Assembly: GCF_006228385.1 (NCBI RefSeq)
Contig: NZ_CP039852.1
Coordinates: 2,124,001-2,188,000 of the forward strand
Direction of reading: 5' to 3'
Source: Salinimonas iocasae
GTDB lineage: Bacteria > Pseudomonadota > Gammaproteobacteria > Enterobacterales > Alteromonadaceae
DNA length: 64,000 nt
Below, in pieces: positions 37,800 through 46,354 of the stretch. The translations under genes and the position numbers were made by a program. The notes beneath the pieces are model-generated. The model was not told where the DNA came from. It saw only the letters and a list, made by a program, of their open reading frames with translations, and searched no databases. Each line of letters starts with the position of its first letter. Position 1 is the first letter of the stretch.

Positions 37800-39284
37800 T
37801 TAGATGACAAATGCGTCCATAAACTCGTTTACTGCCATAGCATGTAAGCGGTTTTCATCACGGCATAACTCAAAAATTGATATACTTCTGGATTGGGGAA
37901 AGCGTGATAACAGGTTGTTATAGAATTTATCTTCCAGTACCGGCATGCCCTCCTCCCTGCGTTTGCGGTGACCGATAGGATATTCTACCTCTACTTTTTG
38001 AGTGGCGGTTCCGTCAGTAAAGAATACCTGAAGCGCATTTGCTATAGAACGTTTGTTCGGGTCGTGGTAATCGCGACTGTAGCGCTCATCTTCCTGCACT
38101 TCCATTTTTTCACGCAGCGCATCGATAAGCGGGTTGGTATTATGAAAATCATCTTCATAATGCTTTGCTGTCAGATTTCCGAATATAAGCGGCACCGCTG
38201 TCATATACTGCAGACAATGATCACGATCAGCCGGGTTTGCCAGCGTCCCGTGTTTGGAGATTATGCGTATGGCTGATTCATGGGTAGTCAGCTCAATTCG
38301 CTCGATGTCTTGCAGTCTGTCTTTGACTTCATTGTGCAATGTGACTGCCGCTTCGCACATAGTTTGCGCATGAAACTCGGCCGGAAAGCTAAGTTTAAAC
38401 AGAATATTCTCCATGACATAGCAGCCGTAGGGGCGCTGAAAAGAAAACTGTCGCTCATCTTCCGGTTTCACAGCCAGATCTTTGTTAGTGTGACTAAACG
38501 CAACATCGTAGAAGCCCCACTGCGGTGCGCTCAACACACTGGGTATACCCATCTCATCACGCATCGCAATATCAGCCAGTCGAACACCGCGCGATGTCGC
38601 ATCGCCCGCCGCCCATGACTTTCTTGAGCCTGCGTTCGGCGCGTGTCGGTAGGTCCGCAGTGCTGAGCCATCTACCCAGGCATGTGAAATAGCCGCCATA
38701 ATTTGTTCACGATTGCCTCCCATCATGTGTGTAACAACAGCAGTAGTAGCTATACGTACCAGTAAGACGTGGCACAGCCCGACCCGGTTAAAGCTATTGT
38801 CTAATGCAATGACCCCCTGAATTTCATGGGCTTTTATCATGGCAGTCAACACATCATGCATGGTGAGAGGCGTTTGTCCGCGTGCTATACGTTGTTGAGA
38901 AAGGTGATCGGCGATGGCAAGAATACCGCCAAGATTGTCGGAAGGATGTCCCCACTCCGCTGCTAACCAGGTATCGTTAAAATCGAGCCAGCGGATAATA
39001 CATCCAATATCCCACGCTGCTTTCACGGGATCTAAAGCGAACTGCGTACCCGGAACCCGGGCACCGTTTGGAACCTGGGTCCCCTGAACCAGCGGCCCCA
39101 GATGTTTGGTACATTCTGGAAATTGTAGCGCCAGGAGTCCACAGCCCAATGTATCCATCAGGCAATATCTTGCGGTATTGGTCGCTTCTGCTGAGATATC
39201 ATCGTAGTTGAGAACATAATCAGCGATGTCTTGTATTACGTTGTCATAATCGGGGCGATCGCTGCGCTCACCTTGTTTGCTCAT
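37800..39284 (-). CDS. prpD: 2-methylcitrate dehydratase PrpD
   Basis: Dehydrates 2-methylcitrate in the methylcitrate cycle of propionate breakdown. It has 494 residues, like E. coli PrpD (483). Long conserved stretches are visible: [109 protein letters not shown] and [14 protein letters not shown]. This is true PrpD, not only the broad MmgE/PrpD superfamily. No prpB, prpC, acnD or prpF is adjacent, so it is isolated from the usual operon. Confidence 0.95.
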   Translation of the reverse strand: MSKQGERSDRPDYDNVIQDIADYVLNYDDISAEATNTARYCLMDTLGCGLLALQFPECTKHLGPLVQGTQVPNGARVPGTQFALDPVKAAWDIGCIIRWLDFNDTWLAAEWGHPSDNLGGILAIADHLSQQRIARGQTPLTMHDVLTAMIKAHEIQGVIALDNSFNRVGLCHVLLVRIATTAVVTHMMGGNREQIMAAISHAWVDGSALRTYRHAPNAGSRKSWAAGDATSRGVRLADIAMRDEMGIPSVLSAPQWGFYDVAFSHTNKDLAVKPEDERQFSFQRPYGCYVMENILFKLSFPAEFHAQTMCEAAVTLHNEVKDRLQDIERIELTTHESAIRIISKHGTLANPADRDHCLQYMTAVPLIFGNLTAKHYEDDFHNTNPLIDALREKMEVQEDERYSRDYHDPNKRSIANALQVFFTDGTATQKVEVEYPIGHRKRREEGMPVLEDKFYNNLLSRFPQSRSISIFELCRDENRLHAMAVNEFMDAFVI

Positions 39285-39398
39285 GGTGTCTCTCCGTCAC
39301 AGGTAAACCTAATCAGTGGTCATTACGACCAACTGCTGTTCACACTGTGTACGAAGTAAATGCAATTAAGATGTGTGGATTTATTTGGCGATAATTAT

Positions 39399-41345
39399 TC
39401 AGCCGAATTCAACAGCACGAGTACATGCGCGGCCTGATGCTTTCGCATTGTATAGCTGGGTATCACAGGTGGCGACGATAGCATCCATATCCTTACAGCT
39501 TTTCACTTCGGTTATACCTGCCGAAAATGACACTGAGAACTCAGCATCCGTAGTGGTCCAGGTACAATGCTCTTTGAGCGTCTCACGGATATCGTCTACC
39601 AGACGCGTCGCCTGCGCACGGTCGATATCATGCAAATAGAGTAAAAACTCCTCGCCGCCGTAACGACAGAGTTTATCTGATTTGCGAATACGGCTTTGAA
39701 TGATACTACTGGTTCTGGTGAGTACTTCATCGCCAACTACATGCCCGTAATGATCGTTGACCTGCTTAAAATAATCCAAATCTATCAAAACCATACACGA
39801 TGCTTTGTTGCTGTTCACCGGCTTTGATAACGCACTATAAAGCGCACGTCTGGTTAGCGCGCCGGTTAGTGAGTCAGTATCAGCGAGTCTTGCACTGCGA
39901 CGCTGGCGCTGCCAGAACCACATCGTCAACACACCCAGAAGCGAGGCGATAAGTCCTGCTACTACTGCTCTGAGTCTTTCGGTTTCTAGCCGGAGGGCCT
40001 GTTCTGCTTCTTTAACCTGTGCAAGGCGTAAATGCGTAAACTCGATATCGTCACTTAGCGGGTCATGATGACTCTCAGCGTTCAGGCTGTAGCTTTCTGT
40101 GTTGTAAGCCAGTAACTTGCGATCATATAACTCAAAATGTCGCAGCGCATTTTTATAGTCGCCTCTGAGCTTATAAATCCGGCGAAGGTTATAATGATTC
40201 AGAAGATCGATAGTTTTGGGGTAATATGACGCTTCAAGCTGTCTGGCTACAACTGACTGATAGGCGCTGACAGCATTGTCGAATTCACGCTGACTGCCTT
40301 GTATAGCAGTGGCGATAGCGTGAAAAAGCGATGGCAGCATCTGCCATGCAGGAGGAAGAGACTCTGCCGGAACAGCCGCCCCCTGCCTGGCCAGCGAAAG
40401 CATTTGTTGTCGTTCTGCGGGATGATCCCGGTGCGTATACACACTTAACTGATATGCCAGTGCTATGACTTTTTGAACAGGTTCTCCACTTTGTTGTGCT
40501 ACGCGTGTTGCTTCATCTGCCAGCGCTCTCGCCTCGTCGAAACGCCCCATCCGGTTGAGTGCGAGGATGGCATCGCCAAAATAATCGGCGCTGAGTACAT
40601 CGCGGTTACGGGCCCCTTCTATATCCTTTTGGGCATGATAATAAACGCGACTTTGTATATTAAACTCTTTGTAAAACTGCGCCAGCCAGGTGTGCGCGTG
40701 ATCAGGATCCAACTGCGTTTCCATGGCGCGATCTTTGTCGAAGTCAGCCAGATGAGGTAGCGCATACTCTATTTCTGCTTTAGCGCTGAACGGGTCACTC
40801 TCGGCTAATTCGTTGGCCAACCACATACTGACTGTTGCGACAGCAGCTTTATGACCTGTTTCCAGCATTTCGGCCTTTAACTGTTGCAGGGCCGGGATAC
40901 TTTGTGTAAGACGCTCAGTGCTTCCGTTGTGAGCAATCATCGCTTTTAAAAAGATGTAATAGGCTCTGTTCGCGGCATAGCGGTATGGATCCAGTTTTTT
41001 CAGATAGCGCCAGTGCTCATCAGTCACCGGAACAGTTGGCTGTTCGGGAAGGTTTCGCGGCGCATCATCAAAGCCATGGTGACTCAGGGCCATTATGTGT
41101 TTGAATACAATACCTAACGGTGATGCATCACTTTCAATATCTGACGTTTTCAGCGCTTGCTCGATTTGAGAATTGCTTAACCCCTGAGCCATACCCCAAT
41201 CGTAAATAACAGCATGGGTGAGATTGCTGTATCGGGCGAATCGCGCATCTTCGCTTTCTTCGGCGAAAGGCGTAGTAGCGGTACATAGCAGGAAAGTAAA
41301 TACGGTCCATCGAAATAAAGGCAGCACAGAAAAGCGTGTCAGCAT
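39399..41345 (-). CDS. Membrane-bound diguanylate cyclase with periplasmic TPR sensor
   Basis: 648 residues: signal or first membrane segment (about 10-30), a periplasmic alpha-helical region with TPR-like repeats (about 60-440), TM (AVVAGLIASLLGVLTMWFW, near 460-480) and a cytoplasmic GGDEF domain (about 490-645). The active site is GGEEF (near residue 562), and an RxxD inhibitory site (RKSD) lies five residues before it, so the enzyme should make c-di-GMP and be product-inhibited. The input signal is unknown. Single gene with its own upstream region. Confidence 0.95.
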   Translation of the reverse strand: MLTRFSVLPLFRWTVFTFLLCTATTPFAEESEDARFARYSNLTHAVIYDWGMAQGLSNSQIEQALKTSDIESDASPLGIVFKHIMALSHHGFDDAPRNLPEQPTVPVTDEHWRYLKKLDPYRYAANRAYYIFLKAMIAHNGSTERLTQSIPALQQLKAEMLETGHKAAVATVSMWLANELAESDPFSAKAEIEYALPHLADFDKDRAMETQLDPDHAHTWLAQFYKEFNIQSRVYYHAQKDIEGARNRDVLSADYFGDAILALNRMGRFDEARALADEATRVAQQSGEPVQKVIALAYQLSVYTHRDHPAERQQMLSLARQGAAVPAESLPPAWQMLPSLFHAIATAIQGSQREFDNAVSAYQSVVARQLEASYYPKTIDLLNHYNLRRIYKLRGDYKNALRHFELYDRKLLAYNTESYSLNAESHHDPLSDDIEFTHLRLAQVKEAEQALRLETERLRAVVAGLIASLLGVLTMWFWQRQRRSARLADTDSLTGALTRRALYSALSKPVNSNKASCMVLIDLDYFKQVNDHYGHVVGDEVLTRTSSIIQSRIRKSDKLCRYGGEEFLLYLHDIDRAQATRLVDDIRETLKEHCTWTTTDAEFSVSFSAGITEVKSCKDMDAIVATCDTQLYNAKASGRACTRAVEFG

Positions 41346-41487
41346 CTGTCTTTACTCCTGGTTAGTGATAAATTCAGCGAGTGGTCAGCAACATCACTCT
41401 ACCAGGAGTATAAAACTAAAGTGCTAGTCAAAACACCTTTTTTTATAAGGTTTTTGATTAAACTTGATCCATTACATTTAGTGACGC

Positions 41488-41501
41488 GTAGGGCGCCCTA
41501 C
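41488..41501. repeat. Perfect 14-bp palindrome downstream of gloA
   Basis: gtagggcgccctac is a loop-less perfect inverted repeat 5 nt after the gloA stop. It is GC-rich and not followed by a clear T-run, so it is not a standard terminator. Confidence 0.5.
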
Positions 41502-41506
41502 TCAGG

Positions 41507-42052
41507 TTAACCCAGGTGTTCCCGACATACATCACTGACTTTTGTTGCATCAAATATTTCAATCCAATAACCGTCAGGATCTTTAATAAACGCCAATCCT
41601 TTCATTGCGCCATCATCAGGACGCTTTTGAAAGGGTACGCCCAGCTTTTCAAAGCGCTCGCACGCAGCCTCCAGGTCGGGCACATGGAAACCAACGTGAC
41701 CAAATCCCTTCGGCTCACTATTACCGTTATGATAATCCGCACTTTCAGCTGTATCGTCCCAATTGTGGGTAAGCTCAAGCATAGCAGGCCGGTTAAACGT
41801 TTGTGTTGTTCTGGTCGTTTCGTTACCACTTATCTGCGAAAGATCTTCCTCTGCGGTCAGAAAATAAAGACTGAACTTCATGTCTTTAAAGTCAAGCTTG
41901 CGCAGTAACGTCATGCCCATAACCCGGGTGTAAAAATCCAAAGAACGTTCAGGATCGGCAATTCTTAGCATGGTTTGGTTGAATACAAAGCCCCGGGTTG
42001 CGGCGTCTTTTTCCTCATGCAAACCGGGGGCGGATTCAAAGTGTCGGGACAT
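41507..42052 (-). CDS. gloA: Lactoylglutathione lyase (glyoxalase I)
   Basis: Detoxifies methylglyoxal as its glutathione adduct, 181 residues, the longer, eukaryote-like form (E. coli GloA has 135). Metal-binding residues are expected in FNQTMLRIADPERSLDFYTRVMGM (Gln), AMLELTHNW (Glu), GFGHVGFHVPDLEAACERFE (His) and GYWIEIFD (Glu). The longer form usually prefers zinc. It is followed on the minus strand by a perfect 14-bp palindrome. Confidence 0.94.
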   Translation of the reverse strand: MSRHFESAPGLHEEKDAATRGFVFNQTMLRIADPERSLDFYTRVMGMTLLRKLDFKDMKFSLYFLTAEEDLSQISGNETTRTTQTFNRPAMLELTHNWDDTAESADYHNGNSEPKGFGHVGFHVPDLEAACERFEKLGVPFQKRPDDGAMKGLAFIKDPDGYWIEIFDATKVSDVCREHLG

Positions 42053-42114
42053 GATTTTTCTCCTGAAAAATATAGAAAGTACGTTAATTGTATAGGGGCT
42101 CGTGTCAATACACC

Positions 42115-42540
42115 CTATCCCTGATTAGATGAAAAGCTATTTTGCGCCATCGATTTAAAGACATGGGACGCAGAGCAGCTTATTAACAGAAAGCCGGTAG
42201 CAGACTCTATGCCCGCTACCATTCTCAAATTATCTGTAGGTTCGATACTTCCTAACCCTAATGTGGTAATGGTTGTCAGAGAAAAGTAAAAAATATCTTC
42301 AAATTCTGCGGGCGACTTAAACGTGCCTATTCCTGCGGTTTCTCCTAACCAATAAGCACACGAAAAAAGTAAAGCGATTGCAGTCTGACTTATTACTGCC
42401 ACCACGACAAATGTGAACGTGCGAGAAGCTGGGCCTATGGAATCTTTGCTTAGATATTGTGCGACGGAGGACAAATTAAACAGATGAATTATCACCGCCA
42501 TAGAGAGTGCTAACAGTGAAATTATGATAGCCAGAATCAT
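42115..42540 (-). CDS. Small two-TM ion-channel-like protein with atypical selectivity filter
   Basis: 141 residues in the potassium-channel pore (Ion_trans_2) family: TM segments near residues 1-22 and 40-62, then a pore helix and filter (FYFSLTTITTLGLGSIEPTD) and a final TM (AGIESATGFLLISCSASHVF). The usual TVGYGD filter reads TLGLGS, so ion selectivity is uncertain. I start at 42540 because GAGG lies 6 nt upstream; the longer reading frame adds 16 residues with no ribosome site. It is transcribed away from the copper locus, sharing a promoter region with it. Confidence 0.8.
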   Translation of the reverse strand: MILAIIISLLALSMAVIIHLFNLSSVAQYLSKDSIGPASRTFTFVVVAVISQTAIALLFSCAYWLGETAGIGTFKSPAEFEDIFYFSLTTITTLGLGSIEPTDNLRMVAGIESATGFLLISCSASHVFKSMAQNSFSSNQG

Positions 42541-42649
42541 TGTCGCCTCATTCAGGTATGTATATTGCGTAATACAGATATAAAGCACTCATAATGCTTA
42601 GAGCACTGTAAATATTACGACATTACATTAAAAGTTTGTAAGGATTACT

Positions 42650-43180
42650 ATGAAGTACACCCGATTTTTCGCGATGATTGGTGTTTCAACTATCGCCATG
42701 TTCATCATGATGTACCTGAATACTTACGCGCTATCCCATATCTGGTTCAGCGAAACCCGAACCTATATGGCATTGTACATGGGCGCCGGCATGGCGGTAA
42801 TCATGTTGGCATTTATGTTGAGCATGTACACGGATAGTCGTAAAAATATCGCTATCTTTGCAGGAGCTGTCATTCTGTTCGTGGCGTGTTTGTACCTATT
42901 GCGTTCACAGCTACTTGTGTCTGACTCAGCTTATATGAAGGGCATGATCCCCCATCACTCTATTGCGATTTTAACCAGCGAGCGGAGTCAATTGGAAGAC
43001 CAGCGGGTCAGAGAGCTGGCTAATGGTATTATCAGAACACAACGTAAAGAAATTAAGGAAATGGAGTGGTTGATAAAAGATATTGAGAAAAACGGTAAGG
43101 CCGTTACCCGTGAAGAAGCCGAGGCGCGTCCTGTTCCCGAATTCTCGGGCCAATTAAAACCAGGAGGAAACAATGAGTAA
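42650..43180 (+). CDS. DUF305 membrane protein, first gene of the copper locus
   Basis: 176 residues: three to four membrane helices (6-26, 40-60, 67-85) followed by a DUF305-type four-helix end with MKGMIPHHSIAILTSERS, whose Met-His-His pattern could bind copper, and NGIIRTQRKEIKEMEWLIKDIE. DUF305 proteins often accompany copper and silver resistance genes. AAGGA lies 6 nt before the start. The last 8 nt overlap the next gene. Its exact function is not known. Confidence 0.85.
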   Translation: MKYTRFFAMIGVSTIAMFIMMYLNTYALSHIWFSETRTYMALYMGAGMAVIMLAFMLSMYTDSRKNIAIFAGAVILFVACLYLLRSQLLVSDSAYMKGMIPHHSIAILTSERSQLEDQRVRELANGIIRTQRKEIKEMEWLIKDIEKNGKAVTREEAEARPVPEFSGQLKPGGNNE

Positions 43181-43904
43181 GACAGCTGTTCTGTATCGTA
43201 TGGCAACTGATGAACATATTTGTCCGTTCGGATTACGTTCTAAAGATCTCCTTAAGCGCAAAGGTTTTAGCGTAGAGGATCATAAGCTGACTTCCCGGGC
43301 GGAGACGGATAAGTTCAAAGAAAAGCATGGGGTTGAGACTACCCCTCAGGCGTTTATCGATGATGAACGTATTGGCGGCTATGATGAGCTTAGAGAGTAT
43401 TTTAATAAAGGTGAAGCGGGGCAGACCGGCACCACCTATACACCGGTTATTGCAATATTTTCTGTCGCCGCACTGATGATGCTGGCCTATCAATGGGCAG
43501 TAAGCGGAGATTTGCTGTCCATTCGGTCCTTAATGCTCTTCATATCATTTTCGATGATTATGCTGGCGGTGCAAAAACTAAAAGACTTATATACGTTTAC
43601 TAACTCGTTTATTACCTACGATTTGCTCGCCATGAAATGGGTTCGCTATGGATATATTTACCCATTTATGGAGGCGTATGCCGGTATTGGTATGCTGGCA
43701 CAATTACCGGCATTACTGGTTGCTCCTATCTCCCTGTTTATAGGTACAGTCGGCGCAGTTTCGGTGTTCAAAGCTGTGTATATTGATAAACGCGAACTAA
43801 AATGTGCCTGCGTTGGCGGCGATAGTAACGTTCCGCTCGGTTTTGTTTCGTTGTCAGAGAACCTGTTCATGATTGGCGGCGGTCTTATCATGTTGTTAAT
43901 CTGA
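43173..43904 (+). CDS. Glutaredoxin-MauE/DoxX membrane fusion protein
   Basis: 243 residues. The N-terminal domain (1-75) is glutaredoxin-like: VLYRMATDEHICPFGLRSKDLLKRKG, then VETTPQAFIDDERIGGYDEL, with a single-Cys CPFG centre. The C-terminal domain (about 88-243) has four membrane helices and a CAC motif (KRELKCACVGGD), as in MauE/DoxX redox membrane proteins. It probably relays thiol electrons across or near the membrane. It overlaps the DUF305 gene by 8 nt, tying it to the copper locus. Confidence 0.85.
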   Translation: MSKTAVLYRMATDEHICPFGLRSKDLLKRKGFSVEDHKLTSRAETDKFKEKHGVETTPQAFIDDERIGGYDELREYFNKGEAGQTGTTYTPVIAIFSVAALMMLAYQWAVSGDLLSIRSLMLFISFSMIMLAVQKLKDLYTFTNSFITYDLLAMKWVRYGYIYPFMEAYAGIGMLAQLPALLVAPISLFIGTVGAVSVFKAVYIDKRELKCACVGGDSNVPLGFVSLSENLFMIGGGLIMLLI

Positions 43905-43908
43905 TAGT

Positions 43909-43948
43909 TTACGAATCTGCATAATTTGCTTATTATGCAGATTCGTAA
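43909..43948 (+). repeat. Perfect 16-bp hairpin between Grx-MauE and the Cys/His-rich protein gene
   Basis: ttacgaatctgcataa pairs perfectly with ttatgcagattcgtaa around an 8-nt loop (tttgctta), 5 nt after one stop and 12 nt before the next start. No T-run follows and the downstream ribosome site (agagg) begins immediately after, so it is more likely an mRNA-processing, attenuation or operator element than a terminator. Confidence 0.8.
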
Positions 43949-43960
43949 CAGAGGTTAGTC

Positions 43961-44362
43961 ATGATTGTCCACTTTTTCCGAATGAGTATTTTTGTCATGC
44001 TTGCGGCGCTAAGCGCGCAGGTATTGGCGTTTTCTGATTCAGAAAAAAGCGGGACTCAAATCTCTGACCACTGTGCAATGATGAGCTCCCCTAAGCCGGG
44101 TAGCGACGCCCTGCAGGCGCCTCATCATGTTTCTGAAGAGCCCGTGCGTAGCCACCACACCATGGCTGCTGATGCCGAACACACTGATTGCTGTGAGCAG
44201 GATTGTACCTGTCCGGCTAATCTCTGTGGACACGCGTTCTTTGTAGAGGCAACCACTCAACAAGTGTTCACCCCCGATACCCGAAAACATATAGCGCGGT
44301 TACCCCTTATGCACCCCTCTGTTGCCGCCGGCGCCCTCTTTCGTCCACCCATTATTGCCTGA
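43961..44362 (+). CDS. Small secreted Cys/His/Met-rich protein, CopL-like
   Basis: 133 residues with a signal peptide (about 1-23) and a mature chain full of possible copper ligands: DHCAMMSS, APHHVSEEPVRSHHTMAADAEHTDC, and CCEQDCTCPANLCGHAF. The pattern resembles CopL-type leader or metal-binding proteins upstream of copper-resistance genes. An internal ATG at residue 8 is an alternative start. Function inferred from composition and context; copper binding is not shown. Confidence 0.7.
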   Translation: MIVHFFRMSIFVMLAALSAQVLAFSDSEKSGTQISDHCAMMSSPKPGSDALQAPHHVSEEPVRSHHTMAADAEHTDCCEQDCTCPANLCGHAFFVEATTQQVFTPDTRKHIARLPLMHPSVAAGALFRPPIIA

Positions 44363-44495
44363 CTCAGGATAGATCCGTCTTTTATTCAGGCTGACACCTG
44401 AAGTATTTAATATTATATCTATCGGTAAGCGTTCATCGTCACGTTTTATAGCTAACGCGACAGACAGAGCGCGTACCTACCTTGAGGCAATCATC

Positions 44496-44990
44496 ATGAC
44501 AATACGTGTACTAGCATTAATATTGGGCCTGCTGGGGACCGTCGTACAGGCATCCACTGAAAAAGACAATGTTCATCTAAATGTTTACAAGTCTGCATCC
44601 TGCGGCTGCTGTAAAGGCTGGATGGCGCATCTTGAGAATTCTCAACGTGGTAAAGCTTCACAAAATGCCTGGCGTATTGAAGGCAAGGATACAAATACGC
44701 TGGGTGATATTAAAGCCATCCACAATGTGCCGGTAGAGTTACGCTCCTGTCATACCGCAGTAACGCATTCGGGTTATGTCTTTGAGGGCCATATTCCGGC
44801 CAGGTACATTGAGTCTTTTTTAGATAATCCGCCAGATGATGCCTTCGGTCTCGCAGTACCCGGTATGCCAATAGGCTCCCCGGGTATGGAGAGCGGCTTG
44901 CGGTTTCAGCCATACACCATCCAGTTACTGCTTAAAGATGGCTCCACCCGCCCCTTCGCCACTGTCTCTACATTTGAGGAGCAGTACTAA
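44496..44990 (+). CDS. DUF411 domain protein (periplasmic metal-binding)
   Basis: 164 residues with a signal peptide (about 1-20). The DUF411 hallmarks are all present: YKSASCGCCKGWMAHLE, IHNVPVELRSCHTAVTHSGYVFEGHIPARYI, and GLAVPGMPIGSPGME. This thioredoxin-like family with a CxCC motif is regularly found beside Cus/Cop efflux genes and is thought to bind or move copper. Its stop overlaps the start of the TolC-family gene by one base (TAATG), and GAGG precedes its own start. Confidence 0.92.
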   Translation: MTIRVLALILGLLGTVVQASTEKDNVHLNVYKSASCGCCKGWMAHLENSQRGKASQNAWRIEGKDTNTLGDIKAIHNVPVELRSCHTAVTHSGYVFEGHIPARYIESFLDNPPDDAFGLAVPGMPIGSPGMESGLRFQPYTIQLLLKDGSTRPFATVSTFEEQY

Positions 44991-46354
44991 TGCGATGCGT
45001 TTTTCTGCTTGGCATTTACTCCATTGTTACAGCGGGTTGTCTGGTGGGTCCGGCGGCCGCTCAGCAAACGCTTTCTTTGCGTGATGCCGTGACAACGGCC
45101 CAGTCAAATGACCCATGGCTCCAGGGCAGCCAGTTACAACAAAAGGCCAAAGAAAACCGTAGTATCGCAGCCGGTGAGCTTCCCGATCCTTCTGTGTCTT
45201 TTACTATGATGAATTTGCCGCTGGATAGTCTGAAACTTGATCAGGAAAACATGACACAAGCGCAGTTCGGTATCTCCCAGGCCTTTCCAAGAGGGGATTC
45301 GCGCTCAATTAGTCAGCAAAAGCTGGCTATTGAGTCTGCTATGGGACCCTTTGAGCGCGAGAATCGTCGGGCAATGATTGATCGCGATGTTACGCTACTA
45401 TGGCTGGACGCCTGGCTGGCTATGCGCTCAAAAACACTGATAGAAGATAACAGTGTGTTGTTTGAGCAAATTCGTGACATCGCACAGACTACCTATGCCT
45501 CTGCTGCAGGGAAGTCTCGCCAGCAAGATATTATTCGCGCTGAGCTTGAGCTTATCCGGTTCGAGGATCGCGCCACTGTTCAGGCTCAGAATCTGGAAGT
45601 GGCACTGTCAGCGCTTAGTGAATGGCTGCAACCGTATCAGTCTGACAGTCTTACATTGAGCAGCTCAGAAACTACCTCCGATACACTGCCTGCTACATTG
45701 CCAAACATCGACCCTGCCCTGTCAATTTCGGCGCTGATTGGAACCGGCTCAGATCAAACGCTGATTGAACACCTCACCCGGCATCCCACTATCCAGGCTA
45801 TTGAGCTTCAGTATCAGGCCAGCCAGAAAGATGTTGAACTTGCCAAAGAACAGTACAAACCTCAGTGGAAGCTTAATGCCAGCTATGGATGGCGTGATGA
45901 TATGCCCTCCGGTCAGTCGCGGGCAGACTTATTCTCTGTGGGCGTTACCCTTGACGTTCCGTTGTTTACTGAAAATCGTCAGGATAGAACTGTCAGGGCT
46001 TCAGTTTATGAGGCGCAGGCTGTTAAAACGCAAAAGCTGGTGGTATTGAAATCACTGCTGGCAAAGGTCCGCGAGCAAACCCGACACCTGGTGCGACTGA
46101 ATCAGCGCGAATCGCTGTACAGTGATCAGATACTGACGCAGGCCCAGGCGCAGGCACAAGCATCGATGACCGCATACATGAATGATAACGGGGATTTTTC
46201 TGAGGTGGTTCGCGCCAGAATTACCGAACTGGAAGCCCGTCTTTCAGCGCTATCTGTTCAGGTCGACAAACTCAAACGCACTGCACAGCTTAACTATTAC
46301 CTCACCCAAACCAGTGCAGCCAGTGACCCGGCAAAAGGAACGATTAATGAATAA
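44990..46354 (+). CDS. cusC: TolC-family outer-membrane channel (CusC-like)
   Basis: 454 residues with signal peptide (about 1-24) and two outer-membrane-efflux-protein repeats of long helical hairpins (LSLRDAVTTAQSNDPWLQGSQLQ and VELAKEQYKPQWKLNASYGWRDD followed by FSVGVTLDVPLF). It is the channel of the Cus-type tripartite complex made with the next two genes. It overlaps cusB by 8 nt. Homology is to the OEP superfamily; the Cus role comes from context. Confidence 0.9.
   Translation: MRCVFLLGIYSIVTAGCLVGPAAAQQTLSLRDAVTTAQSNDPWLQGSQLQQKAKENRSIAAGELPDPSVSFTMMNLPLDSLKLDQENMTQAQFGISQAFPRGDSRSISQQKLAIESAMGPFERENRRAMIDRDVTLLWLDAWLAMRSKTLIEDNSVLFEQIRDIAQTTYASAAGKSRQQDIIRAELELIRFEDRATVQAQNLEVALSALSEWLQPYQSDSLTLSSSETTSDTLPATLPNIDPALSISALIGTGSDQTLIEHLTRHPTIQAIELQYQASQKDVELAKEQYKPQWKLNASYGWRDDMPSGQSRADLFSVGVTLDVPLFTENRQDRTVRASVYEAQAVKTQKLVVLKSLLAKVREQTRHLVRLNQRESLYSDQILTQAQAQAQASMTAYMNDNGDFSEVVRARITELEARLSALSVQVDKLKRTAQLNYYLTQTSAASDPAKGTINE

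Noticed and set aside
42589..42649. Copper-responsive operator (CusR or CueR box) before the copper locus
   Set aside because: I searched the short region by eye for the AAAATGACAA...TTGTCATTTT and CueR-type spaced patterns and found none.
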